DNA of 64,000 nucleotides from Cytobacillus kochii (GTDB lineage: Bacteria; Bacillota; Bacilli; Bacillales; Cytobacillaceae). Each line of letters starts with the position of its first letter. Within the stretch, counting starts at the first letter, position 1. The stretch covers positions 248,001 through 312,000 of the forward strand of contig NZ_JAIVAM010000005.1 of the NCBI RefSeq assembly GCF_020171845.1, written 5' to 3'. The notes beneath the pieces were generated by a model. It made no database searches. It was not told the origin of the DNA and was given only the letters and a program-made list of their open reading frames with translations. A program made the position numbers and the translations under genes. This document shows, one piece after another, positions 54,266 through 63,990 of this stretch.

Positions 54266-54400
54266 AACAAGCTCACTCCCTCATTTTTTACTTGTATTCT
54301 AACACTCTTTCTAAAATTTAGTTAGAGAAAGAAGGAAATCACCTTGTAAGCGCTTAACTATTTATAAGTAAAAAAAATATTAGAAGGAGAGGATCAGCGA

Positions 54401-55609
54401 ATGAGTTTATTGAACGCATCATTTCACTTAAATCTACAAACGGATTTAAAATTTGGTTATGAGGTCGTTCAACAAGAGCTTTCAGACAAAATTAAAGCGA
54501 CAGGAAAGAAGAAGGTCTTCGTTTGTACAGATAAAGGACTGATTTCATCAGGTGTCGTAGAAAAAGTCACCCAAGTATTAGAAGATGCATCCATTGAATA
54601 TGCAGTTTATGCAGAAATCGAGCCTAACCCGTCTGCTCATTCCGTTATGGAAGGCATGAAGAGCTTTCAACTAGAAGGCGCAGACTTGATTATTGCCCTT
54701 GGAGGCGGTAGCTCTATGGACTTTGCCAAAGCGCTGGCTGTAGCAGTCACACACCCCGGATATGTACTGGAATACGCTCTTGGCGGTAAGCCAATAGAAG
54801 ATAAACTACCATTACTTTTTGCGATTCCAACAACAGTTGGTACTGGCTCTGAAGTAACGATTGCGAGTGTAATTACAGATAGCGACGGTGGTAGAAAACT
54901 TGTTCTAGGGTCTCCTTATCTAGTACCAAAAGTTGTGTTTGTGGATCCGGCACTCACGCTAGGATGACCACGCAAGCATGTGGCTGCTACAGGGGCTGAT
55001 GCACTTGTCCACGCCATTGAATCTTATGTTTCATTACCTGCTAATCCTTTTACAGATGCTCTTGCTCTTCAAGCGATTCGCATGCTCTGGACCTATTTAC
55101 CACAAACCTATGCTCATGCAGACAATTTAGAAGCAAGAGGGCAAGTCCATCTTGCTAGTACATTGGCTGGCATGTCATTTAGCCTTGGTGGATTAGGGAT
55201 TGTTCATTCCTTATCACATCCAATGTCTGCACGCTACGGTGTCCCCCATGGACTTGCGAATGCCGTGATATTACCAAAAGTGATTGCCTACAATCTTCCG
55301 GCATCAACAGAAAAATATGCAACAATTGCACGCATGATTGATCCATCCTTACATTCCGTAAGTATGCAACAAGCAGCCAAAACTCTTATTCCGTTAGTAG
55401 AAGAATTAATGCATTCTATTGATATTCCACAAGATTTCTCGCATCTCGATCACCACTTTACAGATGAAGATATCGCCCAACTAGCAGAAGATGCAATGAA
55501 CGATCATGGAACCGTACATTATAATCCAAGAAAAGCAGTGAAAGATGATATTGAAGCCATTTATAAAAAGGTTTTACCTGTGAATATAGACGAGAAAATT
55601 TATCATTAA
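54401..55609 (+). pseudogene. Iron-containing alcohol dehydrogenase interrupted by an in-frame TGA
   Basis: Group III (Fe-dependent) alcohol dehydrogenase, about 402 codons. The N-terminal half has GGGSSMDFAKALA and PTTVGTGSEVT for NAD binding. The C-terminal half has ATGADALVHAIESYV and the metal histidines in HSLSHPMSARYGVPHGLANA. Codon 189 (54965-54967) is TGA where the family normally has Leu in LTL(S/G)LP, so one T-to-G change in TTA would explain it. The frame is otherwise intact. ATG 54401 has a GAAGGAGAGG site. It is a fresh nonsense mutation, a sequencing error or an inefficient read-through gene. Confidence 0.88.
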
Positions 55610-55821
55610 CTAAGGAAAAAGAGTATTCCTTCCGAGCTAGACACGAAATAAGATTCATTCCCGAGCGGAAATACGACAGCATAAGTTGGTCTTACGAATG
55701 TGGTTCATTCACCTTTGTCGCGGCCCAACTTTGACCAAAGAACCGAAAGTAACTAGAAAATGAACTTCTGAGCCTATTCCAAGGCTTTTAACAACGTTCC
55801 AGACATGGGGCTATCATTCCT

Positions 55822-55877
55822 AAAACTAAAAGAAGCCAACCCAATTTAATCATTAAATCGGGCAAGCTTCTTTTAGT
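55822..55877 (-). terminator. Terminator of the lysine ABC transporter operon
   Basis: ACTAAAAGAAGC and GCTTCTTTTAGT with further inner pairing (CCC-ATTTAAT) form a long hairpin followed on the minus strand by TTTTAGG. It overlaps the ATPase stop codon. From 55610 to 55821 I see no gene. Confidence 0.7.
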
Positions 55878-56607
55878 TACGTGTACGTTGTAGGAAAGCT
55901 TTGGTTCTTTCCATTTTGGGGTTATTGAATAGTTGCTCTGGTGTCCCTTCTTCAGCAATGACGCCTTTATCCATGAAAACAACGCGATCCGATACTTCAC
56001 GGGCGAATTCCATTTCATGGGTGACAATGAGCATGGTCAAGCCTGTGCCAGCCAGTTCCTTCATCACCTTTAACACTTCGCCAACCATTTCAGGATCGAG
56101 TGCTGAGGTTGGTTCATCAAACAACATCACATCTGGCTCCATTGAAAGTGCTCTTGCAATCGCCACACGCTGTTTTTGACCTCCGGAAAGCTGTCTTGGC
56201 TTAGCTTCTACATAAGCCTCCATCCCGACCACACGCAAATATTTCTTCGCGATTTTTTCTGCTTCCTCTTTTGAACGCTTTAATACTTTTACTTGCCCAA
56301 CAACACAATTGCCCAATACATTATGGTTATTAAATAGATTAAAAGATTGAAAAACCATGCCGAGATTTTTACGATATTGATGGACATTATGTTTATCGTC
56401 GAGGATATTTTCACCGTTATAGATAATTTGTCCACCACTTGGTTTTTCTAATAGATTGACACATCTTAGTAGTGTCGATTTCCCAGACCCTGATGAGCCG
56501 ATGATTGTAACTACTTCTCCTTTATTCACTGAGAAGTTAATATCTTTTAATACTTCATGACTACCAAAAGACTTACTTAACCCTTGAATATCAACAACTG
56601 TATTCAC
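55873..56607 (-). CDS. Polar amino acid (probably lysine) ABC transporter ATP-binding protein
   Basis: About 244 aa. Walker [10 protein letters not shown]-loop [25 protein letters not shown], signature [15 protein letters not shown], Walker [13 protein letters not shown] and [11 protein letters not shown], all typical of GlnQ/HisP-type ATPases. GTG 56607 is preferred because AAAGGAG lies 9 bases upstream; the frame is open to 56631. Last gene of the riboswitch-controlled operon. Confidence 0.92.
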   Translation of the reverse strand: MNTVVDIQGLSKSFGSHEVLKDINFSVNKGEVVTIIGSSGSGKSTLLRCVNLLEKPSGGQIIYNGENILDDKHNVHQYRKNLGMVFQSFNLFNNHNVLGNCVVGQVKVLKRSKEEAEKIAKKYLRVVGMEAYVEAKPRQLSGGQKQRVAIARALSMEPDVMLFDEPTSALDPEMVGEVLKVMKELAGTGLTMLIVTHEMEFAREVSDRVVFMDKGVIAEEGTPEQLFNNPKMERTKAFLQRTRN

Positions 56608-56631
56608 CTTTCCAACTCTCCTTTCCGCCAC

Positions 56632-57390
56632 CTATGCTCCTGTTGTTTTCCTTTTGATATCTTCTGCCGTATCCATTTCACCTGCAACGACGTAATTTTC
56701 CGGTCCATCCATTCTTCTTTCAATATAGCGTAGAATTAAAGTAACGGTATAAGTCATAATGAAATAAATAATACAAACAACAAAGAATGACTCAAAGTAG
56801 CGGAAATTATTCCCTGCAATTGAATTCGTTTGGAAAAATAATTCAGATATAGAAATCACGCTTAATACGGCAGTATCTTTTATATTAATGATAAATTGAT
56901 TACCTGTAGCTGGGAGAATGTTTCGAATGACCTGAGGTAAAACAACATTCATCATTGTTTGCAAATGGTTCATCCCAATGGCTTGGGCTGCCTCATATTG
57001 ACCTGGGTCGACAGAAATAATCCCTCCACGAACAATCTCAGCCATATAAGCACCCGTGTTAATGGAAACAATAACGATACCAGCAATGAGCGGATCCATT
57101 TGATAGCCAAAGGCCATTGCTGCCCCGTAAAAAATAACCATTGCCTGTACAATCATTGGTGTGCCTCTAAAGAATTCAATATAAGCAGATAACAAGAAAT
57201 TCACTATTTTTAATAACAACCGTTTAGGGCCATTCTCCGGTATTGGTATTGTTCGAAGAATGCCTGACAACAAACCAATTAAGGCACCGAAAACGGTACC
57301 AATTAAGGCAATGACTAATGTCACACCGGCGCCCCGTAAGAACATTGGCCAATATTCGACTACGATGCGAATAATCCATTCTATACTCAT
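56632..57390 (-). CDS. Polar amino acid (probably lysine) ABC transporter permease
   Basis: About 252 aa, HisM/GlnP family with five likely membrane segments. AYIEFFRGTPMIVQAMVIFYG, the EAA loop (EAAQAIGMNHLQTMMNVVLPQVIRNILP) and the TAVLSVISISELFF C-terminal segment are typical. ATG 57390 follows AAAGGAG; the frame is open to 57432 without a site. Only one permease gene is present, so it probably acts as a homodimer. Confidence 0.92.
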   Translation of the reverse strand: MSIEWIIRIVVEYWPMFLRGAGVTLVIALIGTVFGALIGLLSGILRTIPIPENGPKRLLLKIVNFLLSAYIEFFRGTPMIVQAMVIFYGAAMAFGYQMDPLIAGIVIVSINTGAYMAEIVRGGIISVDPGQYEAAQAIGMNHLQTMMNVVLPQVIRNILPATGNQFIINIKDTAVLSVISISELFFQTNSIAGNNFRYFESFFVVCIIYFIMTYTVTLILRYIERRMDGPENYVVAGEMDTAEDIKRKTTGA

Positions 57391-57550
57391 AACATAATCT
57401 CCTTTTCTCTCATCATGATTGGCCATTACCAATCAATCTGCTAAGGATTTGCGCTTCAAAGGTTTAATTAGTCCTTCTATTACTTAAAGGGAGAGGATGC
57501 GCTACCCTAGTTGTTTATTTCTCATGTCTCTCCTAACCTTCTTCTCGATA

Positions 57551-57583
57551 TAAAACCGGCTACATCTCATGCAGCCGGCTCAT
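57551..57583 (-). terminator. Intercistronic attenuator between the binding protein and permease genes
   Basis: On the minus strand AGCCGGCT and AGCCGGTTTTAT bases pair around GCATGAGATGT. Such hairpins commonly allow more binding protein than membrane subunits. Confidence 0.6.
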
Positions 57584-57587
57584 TTAA

Positions 57588-58433
57588 TTATTCTGCCGCT
57601 GGCTGATTCTCAATAGCAGCATCCATTAATTCTTTTTGTTCTTCTTCAGAAATATCTGCAAGGATTTCATTGATTTTATCTGTTAAGTCGCTATCCTTTT
57701 TCACCCCTACTGCAATGGCAGTATCTTCTTCACTTGTCTCAAATCCTTCAGTAAATTCAACCATCGCAAAGTTATCATTAGCAGCTGAAGCACTTACACC
57801 TTCAGGACGTTCAGAAACATAACCGTCAATAATTCCAGACTCTAATGCAACACGCATAGCAGGGAAGCTCTCCATCGCTGTTTGCTGTTGTACGCCGTCA
57901 ATTTGATCAATTACTGAATAATGAAATGTATTTAATTGGGCAGTAACCTTTGCTCCACTGAAGTCTTGAATGGATGTGGCATTTTCGTAATCGCTACCTT
58001 TTTTCACTACCATGACTAAATCAGATTCGTAATAGTTATCAGAAAAATCAATCGTCTCTTTTCGTTCTGCTGTTGGTGACATACCAGCAATAATGGCGTC
58101 AATTTTATCTGAACTTAATGATGGTACTAAACCATCCCATTTTGTTTTCACAATTACTAACTCTTTTCCTAAACCTTCTGCTATCTTCTTCGCAATCTCA
58201 ACATCGTAACCGCCTGCAAACTCTGAATTACCTTCAATTGCAACTGCGCCGTTGCTATCATCCATTTGCGTCCAGTTAAATGGCGCATAACCCGCCTCTA
58301 GTCCTACACGAAACACGTCTTTATCTTCTCCACCTGAACCTGTGCTTCCTTCAGCCTCATCATTTGAACCACAAGCAGCTAGAAACATACTCATTACTAA
58401 AGCCATAACTAGTAAAGCAAATCTCTTTTTCAT
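57588..58433 (-). CDS. Amino acid (probably lysine) ABC transporter binding lipoprotein
   Basis: 281 aa, SBP family 3. Lipobox LAAC at residues 18-21. The ligand-domain signature appears as GLEAGYAPFNW, FAGGYDVEIAKKIAEGLGKELVIVKTKWDGLVPSLSSDKIDAIIAGMSPTAERKETIDFSDNYY, as in lysine/arginine/polar amino acid receptors. ATG 58433 follows AGGGGGAA. It is the first gene after a lysine riboswitch, which is the main reason to name lysine as ligand. Confidence 0.9.
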   Translation of the reverse strand: MKKRFALLVMALVMSMFLAACGSNDEAEGSTGSGGEDKDVFRVGLEAGYAPFNWTQMDDSNGAVAIEGNSEFAGGYDVEIAKKIAEGLGKELVIVKTKWDGLVPSLSSDKIDAIIAGMSPTAERKETIDFSDNYYESDLVMVVKKGSDYENATSIQDFSGAKVTAQLNTFHYSVIDQIDGVQQQTAMESFPAMRVALESGIIDGYVSERPEGVSASAANDNFAMVEFTEGFETSEEDTAIAVGVKKDSDLTDKINEILADISEEEQKELMDAAIENQPAAE

Positions 58434-58496
58434 TTCTATTCCCCCTAATATATTTTTCTACTAATTAAACTATTCCGAATTAAGAAAAAGAATAAC

Positions 58497-58526
58497 AAAA
58501 AAAGACCTGAGATGAACTCAGGTCCT
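58497..58526 (-). terminator. Riboswitch expression-platform terminator
   Basis: On the minus strand GACCTGAG and CTCAGGTC pair around TTCAT and run into TTTTTTT. It lies 40 bases downstream of the aptamer and 64 bases upstream of the binding-protein start. Confidence 0.88.
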
Positions 58527-58565
58527 TGTTATTCTTCCGCCTAAATCCTCTACTTTTCCCATTTT

Positions 58566-58742
58566 AGAGATAGTGCACCTTAATAAACCGGGTAAATTTA
58601 TTAAGACAGTCCTGCAATTATTCACTGCAGACCCAACATGCTATACAAACGGATATAGCACATTTCGGCGATATTTCCTTCTCTTTAGTTTCATCATGCC
58701 TTATCACTCTACTAAAGACTGTTAAATACCGCGCCTCTACCC
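58566..58742 (-). ncRNA. Lysine riboswitch (L box)
   Basis: Read on the minus strand the conserved elements occur in order: TAGAGGCGC, AGTA, GAAGG, TCGCCGAA, GTTGGGTCTGCA, a TGCAGGACTGTC segment, a long P5 hairpin (CTTAATAAA with TTTATTAAG) and the closing GGTGCACTATCTC that pairs with the beginning. This is the five-helix lysine aptamer of Firmicutes. With the terminator downstream it should switch off transcription of the ABC importer when lysine is plentiful. Confidence 0.93.
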
Positions 58743-58877
58743 CACCAGAAAAAGTGAGGTTTATTCAATTTGATATCTATTAGGCTACAATAGTTTAATA
58801 GCGTCTGTCAATATAAACTCTATGGAAAATTGGTCCTTTTTTCGCACAACCTTTTGATCAGAGCATAATTACCAATG

Positions 58878-60365
58878 TCAAGCTTGTTTGCTTGAAGCTA
58901 ACTCTTTTAACTGGATGCTCAAATGATTAATATCCGCTACCGAATGGTTTACTTTTGACACCATCTCATGTTCATCTTCTATGATGGCAACGATTTCCTC
59001 TGTAGCTGCAGCGTTTTCCTCTGATATATTTGCCATATTTTCAATCTGTTCTTGAATTTGCTCAAATTTTTCTGTGGCAGCGGACACTTCATTGACACCT
59101 TTCACTAACTCTAAGTTGTTTTCTTGTAATGATGTTTGGATCTCGTTGAAAAAGGCAGATATCTCTGTTAGAAGTGCTTGTCCCTGCTTTACAGCACCTT
59201 CCCCTTCAAGAGAGCTTTGACGTGCTTCAAGAGACTGAGTGAAAAGAGTATTCGTCACTTCAGAGATCGCCACCGTGATTTCAGCACTTTGCTCAGCTAA
59301 CTTCCTTACTTCATCTGCAACGACCGCAAACCCTCGCCCATGCTCTCCGGCTCTTGCTGATTCAATTGCTGCATTTAATGCGAGTAAATTAGTTTGATCG
59401 GCAATTTGTTTAATGCCTGCTAATAATTTATTCACTTGTTCCATACTAGAATGAACATCTGATACCGTCGATGCTGTCACACTAATCGTTGTATTTACTG
59501 TATTCATATGCGATGTAACATCGACTATCTTAGTTAAACCATCTTGTACTTTCTCATTCATACTCTTCGACTTTTCTACGACACCTTCTGAAATGGCAAC
59601 AGATTCTTTTGTATTTTGTAAAGACTGACTCATAGAATCATTGACAATATTTAAGCTGTTCGCTTCTTCCTGAATACTTGTAGCCATCTGTTGAGCAGCT
59701 TCTAATACTTGTTGGCTTGACTCATGTATCGTTTCAATATTTTGCTTAAAAAGTCCAATATGATTTTCTAGAGTCACTGTACCTTTATCTATTGAACCAA
59801 AGGTGTCTTGCAACTGTATGAGAAGGTCTTTTGACTCCGTTTCTTTTTGCTCTGCTTGGTCAATCAATTCCCTACCCCAACTAGCTAATAAATAAAATAA
59901 GTACAAAATCCCGTTGGTGACAAGAATAATAGTAAAAATACTCCGGACACTATTACTTTCTCCTAATAACTGATGGCCAATTATAAAGTAGGTAGCAATA
60001 AAACTAATATTAAAGAATGCAGAAAAAGCAACAATCATTTCTTTCTTAAAATACAGCACCACCATTGCAACCGTTAAGAATAAAATATAATGCTTATTCA
60101 AAGCATATCCGTCCACAAAAAAGAGCATCATCACAATGAGGTTTGGTATAGCAGCATACAAAAAGCCCTTTACGTAATCATTGATACGCAAAAAGTACAG
60201 AACAATAGCCATGACAATGACAGAAATCCCAGCACACATAATGACAATTGTATCGCTCAAACCTCGGTCAATAACAATAGGTAAGACTAATAAAACAGCT
60301 AATGTCATCAATCCCCACATATTCACTTTATGAACTCTTAATAATTCGTTCTTTTGCGTACCCAA
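58878..60365 (-). CDS. Methyl-accepting chemotaxis protein with polytopic N-terminus
   Basis: 495 aa. Five to six membrane helices in residues 15-165 replace the usual periplasmic-type sensor, and no HAMP domain is obvious. The rest is a long coiled coil with the receptor hairpin tip ([41 protein letters not shown], about 318-360) that binds CheA/CheW. TTG 60365 lies 8 bases after TTAGGAGG. The signal is unknown; membrane-embedded sensing is implied. Single gene. Confidence 0.92.
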   Translation of the reverse strand: MGTQKNELLRVHKVNMWGLMTLAVLLVLPIVIDRGLSDTIVIMCAGISVIVMAIVLYFLRINDYVKGFLYAAIPNLIVMMLFFVDGYALNKHYILFLTVAMVVLYFKKEMIVAFSAFFNISFIATYFIIGHQLLGESNSVRSIFTIILVTNGILYLFYLLASWGRELIDQAEQKETESKDLLIQLQDTFGSIDKGTVTLENHIGLFKQNIETIHESSQQVLEAAQQMATSIQEEANSLNIVNDSMSQSLQNTKESVAISEGVVEKSKSMNEKVQDGLTKIVDVTSHMNTVNTTISVTASTVSDVHSSMEQVNKLLAGIKQIADQTNLLALNAAIESARAGEHGRGFAVVADEVRKLAEQSAEITVAISEVTNTLFTQSLEARQSSLEGEGAVKQGQALLTEISAFFNEIQTSLQENNLELVKGVNEVSAATEKFEQIQEQIENMANISEENAAATEEIVAIIEDEHEMVSKVNHSVADINHLSIQLKELASSKQA

Positions 60366-60508
60366 TTATTTTTCCTCCTAAATTAATCCAAAAACAAGGA
60401 CTTTAAGCCTATTATTTGGGTTTTTTTTCTTTTATTTCTCTTATTTATTTCGGTATGATTAACTATTATGTTAGTGCTTTATAGCTAAATATTTTAGGAG
60501 GATACATA

Positions 60509-61555
60509 ATGAGAATTGCGATCATGGGAACAGGGTCTTTAGGGACGATTATTGGGGCACACTTATCAAAAGGGGCACATCATGTGGAATGCATCGATGT
60601 GAATACTGATCATATCAATGCCTTAAACAGTAACGGCGCAACAGTTGTGGGGACGGTAAACTTGCAGGCTTCTGTAAAAGCCATCACGCCACAAGAAATG
60701 AATGGCATTTATGACCTTGTCTTACTTTTAACAAAGCAAGTATACAATGAATCAGTGCTCCTACAATTACAAGCGCATATGAACGAAGCAAGCATATTAC
60801 TCTCTTTACAAAATGGTGTTCCAGAAGAAAGTTTAGTAGAATCACTTGGTTCATCCAACATTATTGGTGGTTCTGTTGAGTTTGGTGCAACTTGGGTAAA
60901 ACCAGGTGTATCACAATTAACATCAGACAAAGAGGCATTCTCTGCTCACGCGTTTCAAATTGGTGAGTTAGACGGACAGATTACTGATCGCGTGAATCAA
61001 GTAAAAACCGTTCTTGAAGATGTCGGTGGCACAATCGTGTCAAATAATCTTATCGGTACAAAATGGTCCAAACTTCTTGTTAATGTAGCGATGAGCGGTA
61101 TGTCGGCAGCACTAGGTTGTACATATGGAGATATTTTGAATAACGAGGCAGCTGTCACAAGTGCAGTGATGTTAGCTGATGAAACGTTAAAAGTTGGATA
61201 CGCGAATAACATTCAATTTAGCGAACTAGCGGGTGTAAATGTAGGTATCTTCTCTATTAGCGAAGACAAGAGCAACCTACCAATGGTCATCCAAGTTGCT
61301 AAACAAGCATTTGCTCCTCAAGCACTGCTCAAAGCTAGTATGCTACAAGATTTAGAAAAAGGATTACAAACAGAAGTCGACTATATTAATGGTTACATTT
61401 CAACAAAAGGGAACGCCCTACAAGTATCTACTCCAGTAAATGATCTTGTCACAAGCTTGATCAAACAAGCAGAAGAAACAAAACAACTGCCGGACTTTAA
61501 TGAAAATATTAAAGCATTTGAGTCCCTATTAAACAAAGAATTTGCCATTCATTAA
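60509..61555 (+). CDS. Ketopantoate reductase (ApbA/PanE) family protein
   Basis: 348 aa. N-terminal Rossmann fold with GTGSLGTIIGAHL (residues 7-19) and LLTKQ, SLQNGVPEE; C-terminal all-helical domain with the catalytic lysine region GTKWSKLLVNVAMSGMSAALG. It may reduce 2-dehydropantoate in coenzyme A synthesis, but the family has many paralogues with other 2-keto acid substrates and no pantothenate genes are adjacent. TAGGAGG precedes ATG 60509. Confidence 0.87.
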   Translation: MRIAIMGTGSLGTIIGAHLSKGAHHVECIDVNTDHINALNSNGATVVGTVNLQASVKAITPQEMNGIYDLVLLLTKQVYNESVLLQLQAHMNEASILLSLQNGVPEESLVESLGSSNIIGGSVEFGATWVKPGVSQLTSDKEAFSAHAFQIGELDGQITDRVNQVKTVLEDVGGTIVSNNLIGTKWSKLLVNVAMSGMSAALGCTYGDILNNEAAVTSAVMLADETLKVGYANNIQFSELAGVNVGIFSISEDKSNLPMVIQVAKQAFAPQALLKASMLQDLEKGLQTEVDYINGYISTKGNALQVSTPVNDLVTSLIKQAEETKQLPDFNENIKAFESLLNKEFAIH

Positions 61556-61570
61556 TCCATACTTGAAAGA

Positions 61571-61618
61571 CAGGCTGAGTGAGACGTGCGAAATCGAACC
61601 CCTCACCAGCCTTTTTTC
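61571..61618 (+). terminator. Terminator after the ketopantoate reductase-family gene
   Basis: AGGCTGAGTGAG pairs with CTCACCAGCCT, followed by TTTTTT. Confidence 0.8.
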
Positions 61619-61639
61619 CCTCCTCATTCCCATGCAGCA

Positions 61640-62356
61640 TTAGAGAAATAATTGGTTAATACATAAGTATAATCCAGTAAATAAAAGGATGGAGTATGAA
61701 ATAATTGAGAAAAACTTTTGGCTCATGACTTTAAATAATAATTGTCCTAAAAATATGCCAATTAGTGCCACAGGAGCTCCAACCAAACTAGCGAGCCAAA
61801 CTGTTTGTGTGGTACCGGCGACAACCATTTGGATAGTCAGACTGATTACATAAATATATAAATAAAAAGCAATTGTCGTTCCTCTGAGAATTTCCATATT
61901 CGTTTTGGTGCCCGAGAAATACAATAATAACGGCGGACCAGGCATCCCAATACTTGTCGTTAATGTTCCAGATAGCCCACCAGCGCCATAATCTCTATTT
62001 CTCGTTTGCTTCATCTTCAATTGAGCAATCATCAACACAGTCAAAACCAAAATTAGAATACCTATCCCTAGTTTTAGCCAGTTAAGCGGTAACCAAAGAA
62101 AAATGACCATCCCTAAAGGTAAACCAAAAATACTGCCGATGATGAGTCGTTTTAACACTTTTTGATCAACATCGACCTTGACTTTCCCTATCATGACAAT
62201 CGAAATAAACAAAGATAAGATTAAGTTGATTTGAATGGCCTCCATCGGCTCAAAAAACAGCAGTAAAAACGGCGTCGCTAAAATAGAAAATCCATATCCC
62301 GTACTCGCCTGTAATATAGATGCAACTAAAATAAGAAGTATATATAAAATGAGCAA
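61640..62356 (-). CDS. TauE/SafE family sulfite/organosulfur exporter
   Basis: 238 aa with about seven membrane segments. The two family repeats are visible as ASTGYGFSILATPFLLLFF near residue 17 and GGLSGTLTTSIGMPGPPLLLYFSG near 128. TTG 62356 has AAGGTGG 9 bases upstream. Transport of sulfite, sulfoacetate or a related anion is by family only. Confidence 0.87.
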   Translation of the reverse strand: MLILYILLILVASILQASTGYGFSILATPFLLLFFEPMEAIQINLILSLFISIVMIGKVKVDVDQKVLKRLIIGSIFGLPLGMVIFLWLPLNWLKLGIGILILVLTVLMIAQLKMKQTRNRDYGAGGLSGTLTTSIGMPGPPLLLYFSGTKTNMEILRGTTIAFYLYIYVISLTIQMVVAGTTQTVWLASLVGAPVALIGIFLGQLLFKVMSQKFFSIISYSILLFTGLYLCINQLFL

Positions 62357-62447
62357 TTGAGCAAACCACCTTCATTATTACAGAAACTTTCTCCCCTGCC
62401 TCTATTTTACCATTTCAGCTAACAAAACCCTCATAAGATGGACCGTT

Positions 62448-62463
62448 TGTTTCACGTGGAACG
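62448..62463. other. Candidate parS site (Spo0J/ParB)
   Basis: TGTTTCACGTGGAACG; its complement CGTTCCACGTGAAACA differs from the well-known Bacillus parS form TGTTCCACGTGAAACA at one position only. It lies between convergently arranged ends of no gene, upstream of the TauE gene. parS sites cluster in the origin-proximal part of Bacillus chromosomes. Confidence 0.8.
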
Positions 62464-62670
62464 AGAAATTTTTGTGGGGACTTATCTAATTAAGATAAGA
62501 AAAAAGTGCCCCTTAATTAAAGGGATGTAGGACTACTTTTCCTTATTGAATTGCTGTTTAAAAAAGCTTTGTTGGATACGGATATTTCACGTTTCAATCA
62601 TGCCTTATTTTATATATACGACTATTTGTAATGGATGTTAGTTTACTGTTGCTTTACATGTAAACATTCA
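62464..62670. other. Gene-free stretch with palindromes
   Basis: Contains the inverted repeat CTTATCT-AATTA-AGATAAG at about 62480-62498 and the perfect 12-bp palindrome TTTACATGTAAA at 62653-62664, which repeats the core of the arms in the centromere-like region upstream of parM. No gene or terminator with a clear T-run is visible. Confidence 0.4.
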
Positions 62671-63228
62671 TTATTTTTTTACTGCCCTAATGATATAAAC
62701 CGGCTCACTTCCTAATTTCTGTGGAGAAACGGTCATTTTCATATCGCTAAAACCGGCATTTTCCATTGCCTTCATCATATCCCCAGATGATACTCTCGGT
62801 CCTCTGGCATCTGCGGTTTTTTCAATATCAATGCATAAGAATGTACCTCGAGATTTTAAGGTACGCTTGATTTCTTCTAGTACAGCGGATAATGGTTTTA
62901 CTTCATGTAGCGAGATTGAAGCGATCGCAATATCTACTTGTTCATCTGCTAATGGTATGTCTTTAAAATTAGCTATTACGGGCTGAATATTTGTGATCCC
63001 TCTCTTCTCTGCTGTTAGCTGCAAATAGTTTAAAATTTCCTCATCCAAATCAAGTGCATAAACCAAATCTACCCTTTCTGCTATAGGTAGCGCTACGTAT
63101 CCTGCACCAGCTCCTATATCTAATACGACGTCACTATGATTGAGGGGGAGGTATTGAAATAATTCCTCAGCTGAAAAACGATCAATATTTTCAAGATGAC
63201 TAATCTTTCTTTTTACTTTTTCATTCAT
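62671..63228 (-). CDS. Class I SAM-dependent methyltransferase
   Basis: About 185 aa from ATG 63228, which has AAGGGG 9 bases upstream (frame open to 63264). Motif I VLDIGAGAGYVALPIAERV near residue 40, acidic residue at the end of strand 2 (ALDLDEE), and IAIASISLHEVKPL for motif IV-V. Methyltransf_11/25 type related to UbiE-like enzymes; substrate unknown. Confidence 0.87.
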   Translation of the reverse strand: MNEKVKRKISHLENIDRFSAEELFQYLPLNHSDVVLDIGAGAGYVALPIAERVDLVYALDLDEEILNYLQLTAEKRGITNIQPVIANFKDIPLADEQVDIAIASISLHEVKPLSAVLEEIKRTLKSRGTFLCIDIEKTADARGPRVSSGDMMKAMENAGFSDMKMTVSPQKLGSEPVYIIRAVKK

Positions 63229-63323
63229 AAGTAATAACCCCTTTTTAATTATAGATATAAACACTCTTTAATAACTATAATTTATTTAATCTTCTTTGTA
63301 AATGGGGAATATTGTAATGGATG

Positions 63324-63353
63324 AAAAAACGGAGCAGAGTTTGTTCTGCTCCT
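63324..63353 (-). terminator. Terminator of the LysE-family gene
   Basis: On the minus strand GGAGCAGA and TCTGCTCC pair around 6 bases and run into GTTTTTTC. Confidence 0.85.
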
Positions 63354-63357
63354 TTCT

Positions 63358-63990
63358 TTATGAGGATGCCTTTGTTTGGAGAAGCTTAATACCTAAGCCG
63401 ACAAAGATCATGCCCGTTACCTTATTAATGATAAATTCTGCTTTAGGATTATTTCTAAGTTTTTTCGTTGTTGTAGAGGCAAAAAGCGCGACTATCGAAC
63501 ACCAAATGGTTCCTGTTACAACATAGGTCATACCAAGGATGATAAAAGGAAGTGGGCCATATCCATTGTCTACAGATATAAATTGGGGTAGAAATGAAAT
63601 ATAGAAAAGCGCCACTTTTGGATTGGTTAGATTGGTTAGTAAACCTTGAGCAAACACTTTCCTTGCAGTTAAAGGTTTCGTCTTTTTAACTTCAAATTGT
63701 GAGGATTTTTGAATGACCATACGTACGCCAAGATAAATTAAATACGCCGCACCAATCATCTTTACAATAGTAAATAAAATGACTGAGGTTGTAAGAATAA
63801 GAGATAATCCGATAGCAGCTAAAAATGTATGCACCATTGCTCCTGTAGATATACCAAGAACAGAGTATAACCCTGCCTTCTTACCTTGTGAGACACTCCG
63901 TGAGACAATATACATCGTATCTGTCCCAGGGGTAATATTCATAATAATCGCGGCGGCTAAAAACACCGTAAAACTTGTGATGCCAAACAT
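63358..63990 (-). CDS. LysE/RhtB family amino acid exporter
   Basis: 210 aa, six membrane segments. The start FTVFLAAAIIMNITPGTDTMYIVSRSVSQGKKAGLYSVLGISTGAMVHTFLAAIGLS is the RhtB signature (NITPGPD-like loop and GxxxGxxVH). It should export an amino acid such as threonine, homoserine or leucine. Start ATG lies 10 bases from the right end of the window, so its promoter is not seen. Confidence 0.9.
   Translation of the reverse strand: MFGITSFTVFLAAAIIMNITPGTDTMYIVSRSVSQGKKAGLYSVLGISTGAMVHTFLAAIGLSLILTTSVILFTIVKMIGAAYLIYLGVRMVIQKSSQFEVKKTKPLTARKVFAQGLLTNLTNPKVALFYISFLPQFISVDNGYGPLPFIILGMTYVVTGTIWCSIVALFASTTTKKLRNNPKAEFIINKVTGMIFVGLGIKLLQTKASS

Noticed and set aside
54965-54967. TGA in the alcohol dehydrogenase as selenocysteine
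   Set aside because: The position is not a catalytic or metal residue in the family and normally holds Leu; no SECIS-like hairpin was evident.
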